A DNA stretch of 64,000 bases from Streptomyces canus (GTDB taxonomy: Bacteria > Actinomycetota > Actinomycetes > Streptomycetales > Streptomycetaceae). Position 1 is the stretch's first letter. Each line of letters starts with the position of its first letter. The stretch covers positions 1-64,000 of the forward strand of contig NZ_KQ948660.1 of NCBI RefSeq assembly GCF_001514145.1, given 5' to 3'. A program made the position numbers and the translations under genes. The notes under the pieces were generated by a model, which saw nothing but the letters and a program-made list of their open reading frames with translations, was not told where the DNA came from and made no database searches. Below, piece by piece: positions 8,482-17,101 of this stretch.

Positions 8482-9633
8482 TCACACGATCACCGTTGCC
8501 CGGAAGACCGTGCCCGTGCCGGCCACCTCGGCCCTCTCGCCCGCCGGTACGAACACCGACTGGCCGGGGCCCAGTTCGTGTTCCCCGGCTCGCACGGAAC
8601 CTGCCGTGCAGAGCAGGATCTGTGGCGTCGGGCGGGTCAGGTCGTGAGTGGCGCCGCCTTCGGGAAGGACGTAGCGGGAGAGCCGGAACTCGTCGATGGG
8701 GGTCTCGTAGACCTCCTCGCCGTCGGGGGACGCTTCGGGGCGCAGGACGCCCGGGTCGGCGGCTTCGAAGCGGACGATGCGCAGGAGTTCGGGGACGTCG
8801 ACGTGCTTGGGGGTCAGGCCGCAGCGCAGGACGTTGTCGGAGTTGGCCATGATCTCGACGCCGAGGCCGCTCAGGTAGGCGTGCGGGATGCCCGCGCCGA
8901 GGAACAGGGCCTCGCCGGGCTGGAGTCGGACGTGGTTGAGGAGCATCGCGGCGATGACGCCCGGGTCGCCGGGGTAGTGGTGGGCGATGTCGGCGTACGG
9001 GGCGTGGTCGCCGCCGAGGCGGGCGCAGGCGGCCGCGGCCTCGGTGACCGTGTGGGCCATCTCCGCGCGGTCGGCGGTCAGGACGGCCGTCAGGACCTCC
9101 CGCAGGGCCGCCTCCTCGGGGCGGGCGTGCAGGAGGTCGACGTACGGCTTGAGGGAGTCGACGCCGAGCGCGTCGAGCAGTTCGGCCGCGCGCGCGGGTT
9201 CGCGGAAGCCGCACAGGCCGTCGAACTCGGTGAGGGCGCAGATCAGTTCGGGCTTGTGGTTGGCGTCCTTATAGTTGCGGTGGCCGGCGTCCACGGGGAT
9301 GCCGCGGCGCTCCTCGTCGTCGTAGCCCTCTTTCGCCTGGGCGAGGTCGGGGTGTACCTGGAGGGAGAGCGGGGCGCCCGCGGCGAGGATCTTGAGCAGG
9401 AAGGGCAGCCGGGGGCCGAACTTGGCGACGGCCTCGGCACCGAGTTCCTTCGCCGGGTCCGCGGCGATGACCTCGACGAGCGTGCCCCGGCCGGTGCGTG
9501 AGGGGGCTCCCGGGTGGGCGCCCATCCACATCTCCGCCTGCGGTTCACCGGTCGGCCGGACGCCGAGGAGTTCGGGGATGGCGGTGGGGGAACCCCAGGC
9601 GTAGGGGCGGATGGTGTTGTCGAGGCGGTCCAT
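8482..9633 (-). CDS. manA: Mannose-6-phosphate isomerase, class I
   Basis: Zn-dependent enzyme interconverting fructose 6-phosphate and mannose 6-phosphate, 383 residues. The metal site is visible: LSLQVHPDLAQAKEGY (the QxH ligands), NHKPELICALTEFDGLCGF (the HKPE motif) and, further on, GEALFLGAGIPHAYLSGLGVEIMANSD (conserved His and the Arg/Asn region). It feeds the mannose-phosphate pathway together with manB and the manC-like gene of this window. The SIS-domain gene lies 45 bases upstream in the same direction, so co-transcription is likely. Confidence 0.96.
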   Translation of the reverse strand: MDRLDNTIRPYAWGSPTAIPELLGVRPTGEPQAEMWMGAHPGAPSRTGRGTLVEVIAADPAKELGAEAVAKFGPRLPFLLKILAAGAPLSLQVHPDLAQAKEGYDDEERRGIPVDAGHRNYKDANHKPELICALTEFDGLCGFREPARAAELLDALGVDSLKPYVDLLHARPEEAALREVLTAVLTADRAEMAHTVTEAAAACARLGGDHAPYADIAHHYPGDPGVIAAMLLNHVRLQPGEALFLGAGIPHAYLSGLGVEIMANSDNVLRCGLTPKHVDVPELLRIVRFEAADPGVLRPEASPDGEEVYETPIDEFRLSRYVLPEGGATHDLTRPTPQILLCTAGSVRAGEHELGPGQSVFVPAGERAEVAGTGTVFRATVIV

Positions 9634-9678
9634 CAGGCTCTTTCCGTACGTACGACTTTCAGGGCGTCCTGGGCAACG

Positions 9679-10806
9679 TCAGGCCCCCGAGGCGAGCGCC
9701 AGGTAAACGGCGGCGAAATCCGTGACGGCGATCAGTTCCGCGAGGGTCTCGATCTCGCCGCCGGACTCCGGTTCCAGCTCGCTGATCGGCGTGTCGTGGT
9801 TGAGGGCCAGGTCACGGGCGGCCGGAGCGGCGCTGAGACCGCCGATCGGACGGTCGCGAAGGAGCACCACGCGCGCGTGCAGCGCGGGAGCTTCCTCGAC
9901 GCGGTCGCGGAAGAAGTCGTCCGGGTCGGCGCTGGCGGCCAGCGGCCCGGCGAGCAGCGTGCTGTGCGCGGCGAGGGCCTCGGGCAGTTCGGAGACCACG
10001 GCGGGGCGTCCGGAGAGCTCGGCGAGAGCGGCGGCGAAACGGCGGCCCGCGGGCCCTGCGGAGGTGCCCTCGGTCCAGATCACCGGGAGCGCGTCGGCGA
10101 GTTCGGCGGCGAGGGTCTTGGCCGCGTTGCTGTAGGTCGCGATGGCGGGGCCGCAGCGCTCGGCGATGTGGTCGAGGCGGTCGGCGATCTTCTCGAGCGT
10201 TTCAGGCGGGGCGGTGAGCAGGCCGGTGCGGTCGAGGATCGCGAGGAGCGGCGTGAGCAGGGCCCACAGGACGCCGGGGGCGGATGCGGTGAGGGGGGTG
10301 GCCTGCTCGTAAGGGGCCGTGGCCATGGGCACGAACAGGCCGTGCGCGCCCTCGACCGCCTCGCTGAGCGGGGTGCGGGCGGGCGCCACCGCGACGACCG
10401 TGCAGCCGCGGCGATAGGCCTGGTCGGCGAGCAGGGACAGGCCTGGTTCGGTGCCGTCGGGGGTGGCGATCAGAAGCAGGTCGACCGAGCCCGCCCAACC
10501 GGGGAGTTCCCAGCGCAGGGCGCCCGCGGCGGGGGCGACTCCGGTGGGGGCGAGGCGGGTGACGGGGCTGCCGGCGCCGGCGAGTGTGCCGAGGAGGTCG
10601 GCGGCGCAGGTGGCGGCGGCGCCGGGCCCTGCGATGAGGACGGCACGGGGGCGGCCGTCGGGCTTGAGGTCGTTCACCCCCGCTTCGGCTGCGTGCCGGG
10701 CTGCTGTGCGGACGCGGGCGCCGGCCTCTGCGGCGCCGCGGAGCAGGCCTCGGCGGTCGGCCTCCGAGAGGGCCTCGGGGGTGTCTAGCAGCGATTCGTC
10801 GAGCAT
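9679..10806 (-). CDS. SIS-domain protein, phosphoglucose/phosphomannose isomerase-like
   Basis: A 375-residue protein of the SIS sugar-isomerase fold with a C-terminal PGI/PMI-type region (PF10432 family). Supporting motifs are the sugar-phosphate loop PRAVLIAGPGAAATCAADLLG, the domain-2 region LPVIWTEGTSAGPAGRRFAAALAELSGRPA, and the C-terminal LNHDTPISELEPE. Actinobacteria consistently keep it between manA and manB, which implies a role in hexose-phosphate conversion, but activity has seldom been shown. Ala-rich changes in the N-terminal SIS loops make a degenerate or regulatory role possible. ATG 10806; it follows the Trm112 gene by 155 bases. Confidence 0.8.
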   Translation of the reverse strand: MLDESLLDTPEALSEADRRGLLRGAAEAGARVRTAARHAAEAGVNDLKPDGRPRAVLIAGPGAAATCAADLLGTLAGAGSPVTRLAPTGVAPAAGALRWELPGWAGSVDLLLIATPDGTEPGLSLLADQAYRRGCTVVAVAPARTPLSEAVEGAHGLFVPMATAPYEQATPLTASAPGVLWALLTPLLAILDRTGLLTAPPETLEKIADRLDHIAERCGPAIATYSNAAKTLAAELADALPVIWTEGTSAGPAGRRFAAALAELSGRPAVVSELPEALAAHSTLLAGPLAASADPDDFFRDRVEEAPALHARVVLLRDRPIGGLSAAPAARDLALNHDTPISELEPESGGEIETLAELIAVTDFAAVYLALASGA

Positions 10807-10961
10807 GGGGCGGCAGCCTCCGATCGCCGGGTCTCCGGGGACGCCGGGTTGTCGCTTCGCCGGGTCGTCGGTCGCGCGGGCCGGGACACCGGTGGTCGCT
10901 GTGTCGTTGTCGCTCTTACGGCAGCTGGGGCGCTGTCTCGCCTACGGCGGCAGCGGGGCGC

Positions 10962-11132
10962 TCACGCGGGGCGGCGGGCCTCATCGACGAGGAGGACGGG
11001 GATGCCGTCGCGGACCGGGTATGCCAGGCCGCAGTCCTGGCCGGTGCAGATCAGCTCGGTGTCCTGCTCCTTGAGGGGGGCGTGACAGGCCGGGCAGGCG
11101 AGGATCTCCAGGAGGCCGGCTTCGAGCGGCAT
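10962..11132 (-). CDS. Trm112 family zinc-ribbon protein (56 residues)
   Basis: A small gene read directly from the minus strand: ATG at 11132, TGA at 10962-10964. The 56-residue product opens MPLEAGLLEILACPACHAPL and carries the zinc-ribbon pairs Cys13-Cys16 and Cys29-Cys34, then the family signature YPVRDGIPVLLVDEAR. Trm112 proteins in eukaryotes and archaea are activating partners of methyltransferases; short bacterial members sit in cell-envelope and mannose operons, with unknown partner. It lies 122 bases downstream of manB in the same direction and is probably part of the manB-Trm112-SIS-manA run. Confidence 0.9.
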   Translation of the reverse strand: MPLEAGLLEILACPACHAPLKEQDTELICTGQDCGLAYPVRDGIPVLLVDEARRPA

Positions 11133-11254
11133 GGGGGTTCCCTTCGGGGGCGTTACGGCTGCATGTGCGGATGTGCCTGGTCAGGGTACCGCCGGGGAGA
11201 GGGGGGCGCCGGGGTTGGGGCGAGTCGCGGTTTTCGGCCCAACCCCGCGTCCCG

Positions 11255-12616
11255 TCAGGCTCTGATGATCGCCAGTACCTCGTCGCGTATCTTCGCCGTC
11301 GTCGCCTCGTCCCTCGCCTCCGCGTTGAGGCGCAGGAGGGGTTCCGTGTTGGAGGGGCGGACGTTGAACCACCAGTCGGACGTGGTGACTGTGAGGCCGT
11401 CGAGCTCGTCGAGTTGTACGCCCTCCCGGCCCTCGTAGGCCGCCTTGATCGCGGCCAGGCGGTCCGTCTGGTCGGCGACCGTGGAGTTGATCTCGCCGGA
11501 GCCGACGTAACGGTCGTACTGGGCAACCAGGGACGAGAGCGGGCCTTCCTGGCCGCCCAGTGCGGCGAGGACGTGGAGGGCCGCCAGCATGCCCGTGTCC
11601 GCGTTCCAGAAGTCCTTGAAGTAGTAGTGCGCCGAGTGCTCGCCGCCGAAGATCGCGCCGGTCCTCGCCATCTCGGCCTTGATGAAGGAGTGGCCCACGC
11701 GCGTGCGTACCGGTGTGCCGCCGTTCTCCTTGACGACCTCCGGGACCGACCAGGACGTGATCAGGTTGTGGATGACCGTGCCCTTGCCGCCGTGCCGGGC
11801 GAGCTCGCGGGAGGCCACCAGGGCGGTGATGGCGGACGGGGAGACCGGGTTTCCGCGCTCGTCGACGACGAAGCAGCGGTCGGCGTCGCCGTCGAAGGCT
11901 ATGCCGAGGTCGGCCCCCTCCTCGCGGACCCGCTTCTGGAGGTCGACGATGTTCGCCGGGTCGAGGGGGTTGGCCTCGTGGTTCGGGAACGTGCCGTCCA
12001 GTTCGAAGTACATCGGGACGACGTCCAGAGGCAGGCCCGCGAACACCGTCGGGACGGTGTGGCCGCCCATGCCGTTGCCCGCGTCCACGACGACCTTCAG
12101 GGGGCGGATGGAGGTCAGGTCGACGAGGGAGCGCAGGTGGGCCGCGTAGTCGTCCAGCGTGTCCCGCTGCGTGATCGTGCCGGTCCCCGCGGCCGCTTCC
12201 GGGGCGCCCGCCTCGCTCCACCGCTCGACCAGTTCGCGGATCTCGGCGAGGCCGGTGTCCTGGCCGACCGGGGCCGCGCCGGCCCGGGACATCTTGATGC
12301 CGTTGTACTGGGCGGGGTTGTGGGAGGCCGTGAACATCGCGCCCGGAAGGTTCAGCGCGCCGGAGGCGTAGTACAGCTGGTCGGTCGAGCAGAGGCCGAT
12401 CTCGGTGACGTCCACGCCGCGGGCGGCCGCTCCGCGCGCGAAGGCCCGCGACAGTCCCGGGGACGTGGGCCGCATGTCGTGGCCGGTCACGATCGCGCTC
12501 GCCCCGGTCACCTGGACGAAGGCGGCGCCGAAAAGCTCGGCCAGCTTCTCGTCCCACTGGTCGGGAACGACCCCGCGCACGTCGTACGCCTTCACGAGCT
12601 GTGACAGATCAGCCAC
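11255..12616 (-). CDS. manB: Phosphomannomutase/phosphoglucomutase
   Basis: Alpha-D-phosphohexomutase, 453 residues, interconverting the 1- and 6-phosphates of mannose (and often glucose). All four family loops are visible: the phosphoserine loop PGAMFTASHNPAQYNGIKMS, the Mg2+ loop GIAFDGDADRCFVVDE, the sugar-specificity loop GGEHSAHYYF, and the C-terminal phosphate site VRPSNTEPLLRLN. The GTG at 12616 (VADLSQLVKAYDVRGVVPD) is preferred over a TTG six bases earlier because AAGGG lies 7 bases before the GTG. It supplies mannose 1-phosphate for the GDP-mannose branch. Confidence 0.95.
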   Translation of the reverse strand: MADLSQLVKAYDVRGVVPDQWDEKLAELFGAAFVQVTGASAIVTGHDMRPTSPGLSRAFARGAAARGVDVTEIGLCSTDQLYYASGALNLPGAMFTASHNPAQYNGIKMSRAGAAPVGQDTGLAEIRELVERWSEAGAPEAAAGTGTITQRDTLDDYAAHLRSLVDLTSIRPLKVVVDAGNGMGGHTVPTVFAGLPLDVVPMYFELDGTFPNHEANPLDPANIVDLQKRVREEGADLGIAFDGDADRCFVVDERGNPVSPSAITALVASRELARHGGKGTVIHNLITSWSVPEVVKENGGTPVRTRVGHSFIKAEMARTGAIFGGEHSAHYYFKDFWNADTGMLAALHVLAALGGQEGPLSSLVAQYDRYVGSGEINSTVADQTDRLAAIKAAYEGREGVQLDELDGLTVTTSDWWFNVRPSNTEPLLRLNAEARDEATTAKIRDEVLAIIRA

Positions 12617-12725
12617 GGCCAACCCTTCTGAAAGTCCTGTCGGTCACCACAAACTACCCGTAGCCACTGACAGTGGGTGGTGCGGGAGCCGAGCCGTTAC
12701 CTGAGGTCAGACGGCGCTGAGGGCG

Positions 12726-14283
12726 TCAGGGCAGCATCCAGCCCAGCACCGGTGAGCTCTGTCCGACCACGATCAGGCACATCACCAGCAGCAGTCCGAG
12801 ACTCCAGGGCAGCACCTTGCGCAGCAGGTCCCCCTCGCGGCCCGCGAGCCCGACGGCCGCGCAGGCGATGGTGAGGTTCTGCGGCGAGAGCATCTTGCCG
12901 AGCACCCCGCCCGAGCTGTTGGCGGCGGCCAGCAGCTCCGGGGAGAGCCCGGACTCCCGCGCGGCGGTCACCTGCAACGCCCCGAACAGCGCGTTGGCCG
13001 AGGTGTCAGAACCGGAGACGGCCACTCCGAACCAGCCCAGTACCGGTGACAGGAAGGCCAGTCCGGCGCCCGCGGCCGCCACGAAGTGGCCGATGGTGGC
13101 GGCCTGTCCGGAGAGGTTCATGACATACGCGAGCGCCGGCACGGACGTCACGGTCAGGATCGCGAACCTCAACTCATGGACGGTCGCCACCCATTCACGG
13201 ACCGCCACGCGCGCGTGCACGCCGAGCACGAGGGCCGTCAGGATCCCCGCGAGCAGCACGAGGGTGCCACCGGTGGAGACGATCGGCCAGGTGAAGAGGT
13301 TGCCGCCGACCGGATCCCCGTCGGGATTCAGGACGTTGAGGAAGGGCCAGTCGTACGTCCGGGTCGCTTTCGCCAGCCAGTCCTTGACGGCCGGGATCTG
13401 GGCGACGGAGAAGATCACGACGATCAGCGCGTACGGGGCGTAGGCGCGCAGGACTTCACCGCGCGGGTCCGCCTCGTCGAGGTCCTCGCTGCGCGCGCCG
13501 GTCAGCACGGACGCGCGTACGGACTCGTCGGCCGGTACGCGCGCGTGCGGTACGGCGACCAGGGCACCCGCTCCGGCCAAGGCGGCCCCGATGTCGGCGA
13601 GTTGCGCGGAGACGTAGTTGGAGGCCGCGAACTGGGCGACGGCGAAGGCGATTCCGCAGACCAGGGCGGGTACCCAGGTCTCGCGCAGGCCCCGTTTGCC
13701 GTCGACCAGGAAGACCAGCACCAGGGGCACCACGAGGGCCAGCAAGGGCGTCTGACGGCCCACCACGGACGCCACGTTGTCCAACGGCAGCCCGGTGACC
13801 TGCGCGAGGGTCACGACCGGTGTGCCCATCGCGCCGAAGGCCACCGGGGCGGTGTTGGCGACCAGCGCGACAACCGCCGCGCGCACCGGGTCGAAGCCGA
13901 GGGCGACGAGCATGACCGAGCAGATCGCGACCGGTGCGCCGAACCCGGCGAGGGCCTCCAGGAGCGCGCCGAAGCAGAAGGCGACGACGAGGGCCTGGAT
14001 GCGGACGGTCATCCGGTACACCCACAGGGCGTTGACGACGATCCACAGGATGGGGAAGAGCCCGAAGGCGGCCCCCTGTGCGGCGCTGGAGACGGTCTGG
14101 CCCAGCGGCATGCGTAGCGAGCCAGGTGACCAGAGCGGCCGCCAGAAGGCCGGTGAGGCCCGCCAGGTGCGCCTTCATGCGGACGCCGCCGAGCAGGACG
14201 AGGACGATCACCAGGGGCAGAGCCGCCACCAGGGCGGACAGCCCGAGCGAGTCGGCTACGGGGTCGAGTTCCTGGACGTACAC
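12726..14283 (-). pseudogene. lldP: L-lactate permease, apparently disrupted
   Basis: Lactate:H+ symporter family (LctP). A start with a good ribosome site exists at GTG 14283 (GGGGAGG before it) and encodes VYVQELDPVADSLGLSALV and the first two membrane segments, ending LVTWLATHAAG. At about 14108-14118 the homology jumps frame: the rest of the protein (MPLGQTVSSAAQGAAFGLFPILWIV on) is read in another frame from 14111 to 12726 (461 residues). At about 14000 the family's stretch of roughly 19 residues between the VYKISVK-like and the RLQ-like motifs is missing: here MTVR runs straight into IQALVVAF. A net 2-base loss (or 1-base gain) plus a roughly 57-base in-frame deletion within about 110 bases suggests a pseudogene or local sequencing error. 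The remaining membrane helices and the GSDTSANALF and GGVLGKMLSPQN motifs are normal. Confidence 0.75.
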
Positions 14284-14419
14284 GGGCGCCTCCCCGATTC
14301 CGTCACGTGGAAAGCGATTTCTCACTGCGCCGCACGGAATGGTCGTGTTCGCGCCAAGTCCACGTCAATGGGCGTGCGTCACCGAGCGAAGAGAGCGCCG
14401 AACGCGCCCAGAAGACGGG
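14284..14419. other. Short intergenic stretch
   Basis: 136 bases between the lactate permease start and the DUF3499 stop, both on the minus strand. It should hold the permease promoter; no clear -35/-10 pair could be assigned. Confidence 0.3.
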
Positions 14420-14794
14420 TCAGTTGTCGGGAGAGCGCAGGACCCGCAGATGGCCGCGGCGCGCGACCTCCATCGGGTCGGCCGCGCGAGCTCCGCCACC
14501 GGCTTGGCCGGCACGCTCCTGCGGACGGGCCGCCTCGCGCACGGCGTTGGCAAGCGCTTCCAGGTCGTCCCCGCTGGGCCGGGCCGGGGCCGAGGCGTCG
14601 AGGAGCCTGACGACCTCCCAGCCGCGCGGGGCGGTGAGGCGCTCGGAGTGCTCGGCGCACAGGTCGTAGCAGTGGGGTTCGGCGTAGGTGGCGAGCGGGC
14701 CGAGGACCGCGGTCGAGTCGGCGTAGACGTACGTCAGCGTCGCGACGGCGGGACGGCCGCAAGCGGTGCGCGAACAGCGACGTACAGGGCTCAC
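14420..14794 (-). CDS. DUF3499 family protein
   Basis: A 124-residue actinobacterial protein of unknown function. The start chosen is the GTG at 14794 (VSPVRRCSRTACGRPAVATL), since the conserved part begins there; upstream sequence is open but unlike the family. Four cysteines (CSRTAC near the start, and PHCYDLCAEH later) form a likely zinc-ribbon. The C-terminal third is charged and probably flexible. Conserved next to, and divergent from, the metallopeptidase-family gene at 15151, here across a 356-base gap. Confidence 0.8.
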   Translation of the reverse strand: MSPVRRCSRTACGRPAVATLTYVYADSTAVLGPLATYAEPHCYDLCAEHSERLTAPRGWEVVRLLDASAPARPSGDDLEALANAVREAARPQERAGQAGGGARAADPMEVARRGHLRVLRSPDN

Positions 14795-15150
14795 GACGTT
14801 GGACGGTACCGCACTCTTGAACGGGCCGCGACGACTCTCCCCCAGGTCACCCCACCGTGTCGTGCTGTGAAACGCCCCACACGGCACTTCCGTCACACCG
14901 CGATGACCTGCATGGACACCCGCTTTCGAGGGGCCGAACACACCTGAAACCGATCATCAGTTGGTACAAACCATGTCAATTGCCTTGAGATCGACGGTCT
15001 CGCAGAGCTACGGATTCGAGCCCAACCTTGGCTGGAATGGTCAACTGCCGACATGCCGTACGAGGTGGCCGTACGTCGTTTCGGGCCGCTTCCGGGGTAC
15101 CGCGTGGGCGGCGGGCGCGGGGGTGCGGCGAGGATTACCCTTCACCAGTG
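14795..15150. promoter_or_regulatory. Divergent control region, with a TGGT-N4-ACCA inverted repeat
   Basis: 356 bases without a gene, between the DUF3499 gene and the metallopeptidase gene. At 14962-14973 lies TGGTACAAACCA, an inverted repeat with the TGGT/ACCA arms typical of GntR-family (including DasR) operators, although the central CTAG of the DasR site is absent. No other structure is clear. Confidence 0.35.
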
Positions 15151-15594
15151 ATGGACAACCCTGTACCGCCCCGCGCCACCGGCCCCGGGCCCCGCCGCCG
15201 TGATCGCCACGGACGGGGCATGCGCGGCCCGATCGCCCCGCCGCAGGTGCCGCTCGCCGCGAGTCGAGCCGAGGCGTTCGCGGATCTGGTGCAGGACTCC
15301 GTGGAGCGCCTGGAGCGGCGCTGGCCGCAGCTCGCCGAGATCGATTTCCTGGTCCTGGAGGTGCCTCGGCTGGACGGACAGTCCTGGAACGACGAGGCGG
15401 TGCCGCTCGGCGGGACGATTCCGGCGCGTGAGGGACGCCCCGCGCGCGTGGTCGTCTACCGGCGGCCGGTGGAGATCCGCACCAAGGGGCGCGACGAGCG
15501 GGCGGCGCTGGTCCACGAGATCGTCGTGGAGCAGGTGGCCGAGCTGCTGGGGCTCACTCCGGAGACGGTGGATCCGCGGTACGGCGAGGACTGA
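15151..15594 (+). CDS. Metallopeptidase family (zincin-like, DUF1025) protein
   Basis: A 147-residue protein of the zincin-like metallopeptidase family (PF06262). The core is present: AEAFADLVQDSVERLERRW, then IDFLVLEVP, then VVVYRRPVEIRTKGRDERAALVHEIVVEQVAELLG. The usual HExxH zinc motif reads HEIVVE here: the first His and Glu remain, but the second His is replaced. Either a Glu acts as ligand or catalysis is lost; this variant seems usual in streptomycetes. Start ATG 15151; a GTG lies immediately before it. Known neighbours in actinobacteria are the DUF3499 protein and WhiB, so a role in growth or development is suspected, not shown. Confidence 0.78.
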   Translation: MDNPVPPRATGPGPRRRDRHGRGMRGPIAPPQVPLAASRAEAFADLVQDSVERLERRWPQLAEIDFLVLEVPRLDGQSWNDEAVPLGGTIPAREGRPARVVVYRRPVEIRTKGRDERAALVHEIVVEQVAELLGLTPETVDPRYGED

Positions 15595-15616
15595 ACCGCC
15601 CGCGGATCACCCCGGG

Positions 15617-17101
15617 CTACTTCTGCAGCACCGACAGGTCCTGGTCCGCCTCCGGCACCGCCACCATGCCCCGGTCGTCCGGGAGCGCCTGGATGGTGAA
15701 GCCCGGCACTCCGTCGGCGTTGGCCGCCAAGGTGCGGGCGCCGTAGACCGGGCCTCCTGAGACATGCTCGACCGTGAGGGCGTACGTGCCCTTGAGGCCG
15801 GTCGGGGTCGGGGCTTCCACGTTCTCGGTGGTGCCCGCCTTGAGGGTGAACGTCTTCGAGACGGCCTCACCGCCCTTGCTGCCCGCTGAGGCCGTGACCT
15901 TGACGGTGGCCGCCCGGGTCGGGGCGGTCAGCGAGAGCGTGGTGCCTTTGGCCCTGTTGTCGGCGACCGTCGCGCGCGTGCCGACCGGACGCGTGGCCGG
16001 GATGAACGCCGTCTCCTGGTCGTCGCCCTTGCCGCGGACGACCCGCAGGGCGGCGACCACCGGCACGGATGCGTCGGTGGGGGTCAGGACCAGCGAACCG
16101 GCCTCCCCGCGTGTGACGTCGCCGAGGTCGGCGGAGGTGGTCATGCCCGCCTTCACGTGCAGCGTCTCGTTCCCGGCGGGGGTGATCAGGCCGGAGGGGG
16201 ACGCGAGCTGCACCTTCAGGTCGGCGTCGGAGTCGCTGGGCGTGAAGGCGACCAGGCGCACGGCGGTGGCGTCCTTCGGGATACCGGGCAGCACCAGGCT
16301 GCCGGACGGATCCGTCGACGCGGCCAGCCAGTCGCCGCCGAGCTTGTCGTCCAGCGCCTGCACGGCCGCGCCCACGCGTCCGCTGCGGACGTTCACATGG
16401 ACGGTGAGGTTCTCCTGCTTCTCCTCGGTGAGTGTGGACAGCAGGATCGGGTCGCTGGAGTGCGGCGCGACGGTGATGCCCTCCCCGAGCGTGGAGTCCA
16501 GGGCGCCGTCCTTGCCGTAGAGCTCGATGTCGACGACGGCGGCGGAGTCGTCTGGGTTGGTCAGATGGACGTAGTCGGTGCGGTCTGCGGCCGTGCTCGC
16601 GCCCGGGAACCAGAACTCGGTGTCGGGGGCGGAGCAGTTGACGCCCTGCAGCCCGCGTCCTGAGCCCGCGGCGACCTCCGTGGTCTCCTGGACGGTCCAG
16701 CCGGGCGCGAACTTCCCCTCGGCTGTGCCGACGAGGGCCGACGCGTCACCGCCGGAGGTCTCCCCGGTGGCGGGCTTGCCGGGCTCCTCGGGTTCGAGGA
16801 CCGGCTTGCCGGCCTTCTTGCTCTTGCCCGCGCTCTTGCCGTCCGACTGTGCGGCGGCCGCCTGGAGTTCGGCCTTGCCGCCGCTGTCCGCGTCCTTGGT
16901 GACGGGCGTGAAGGACGTGTACGACGTCTCCGCGATGTCGGAGGTGCTGGGCGCCGGGCACAGCAGGCTGGTGCGCTCCACCGGCAGCTCGGCGGCTGTC
17001 CTGGCGGTGCCGGCGGCCTGCGGTGAGCTGAGCGTGGCGAACCCGGTGACGGCGGCGAGCGCGGCGGTGCCGGCGATGAGGGACACGGTGGTGCGGTTCA
17101 C
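15617..17101 (-). CDS. DUF5719 family secreted/anchored protein
   Basis: A 494-residue protein with an N-terminal hydrophobic segment (about 5-28), probably a signal anchor, then a Lys/Ser/Gly-rich linker (about 75-125), then a large beta-rich extracytoplasmic region with repeated phrases such as YVHLTNPDDSAAVVDIELYG, suggesting immunoglobulin-like modules. It starts with GTG at 17101, overlapping the TGA of the upstream glycosyltransferase gene by four bases (GTGA), so the two are translationally coupled and probably act together at the membrane. No enzymatic motif is seen. Confidence 0.8.
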   Translation of the reverse strand: MNRTTVSLIAGTAALAAVTGFATLSSPQAAGTARTAAELPVERTSLLCPAPSTSDIAETSYTSFTPVTKDADSGGKAELQAAAAQSDGKSAGKSKKAGKPVLEPEEPGKPATGETSGGDASALVGTAEGKFAPGWTVQETTEVAAGSGRGLQGVNCSAPDTEFWFPGASTAADRTDYVHLTNPDDSAAVVDIELYGKDGALDSTLGEGITVAPHSSDPILLSTLTEEKQENLTVHVNVRSGRVGAAVQALDDKLGGDWLAASTDPSGSLVLPGIPKDATAVRLVAFTPSDSDADLKVQLASPSGLITPAGNETLHVKAGMTTSADLGDVTRGEAGSLVLTPTDASVPVVAALRVVRGKGDDQETAFIPATRPVGTRATVADNRAKGTTLSLTAPTRAATVKVTASAGSKGGEAVSKTFTLKAGTTENVEAPTPTGLKGTYALTVEHVSGGPVYGARTLAANADGVPGFTIQALPDDRGMVAVPEADQDLSVLQK

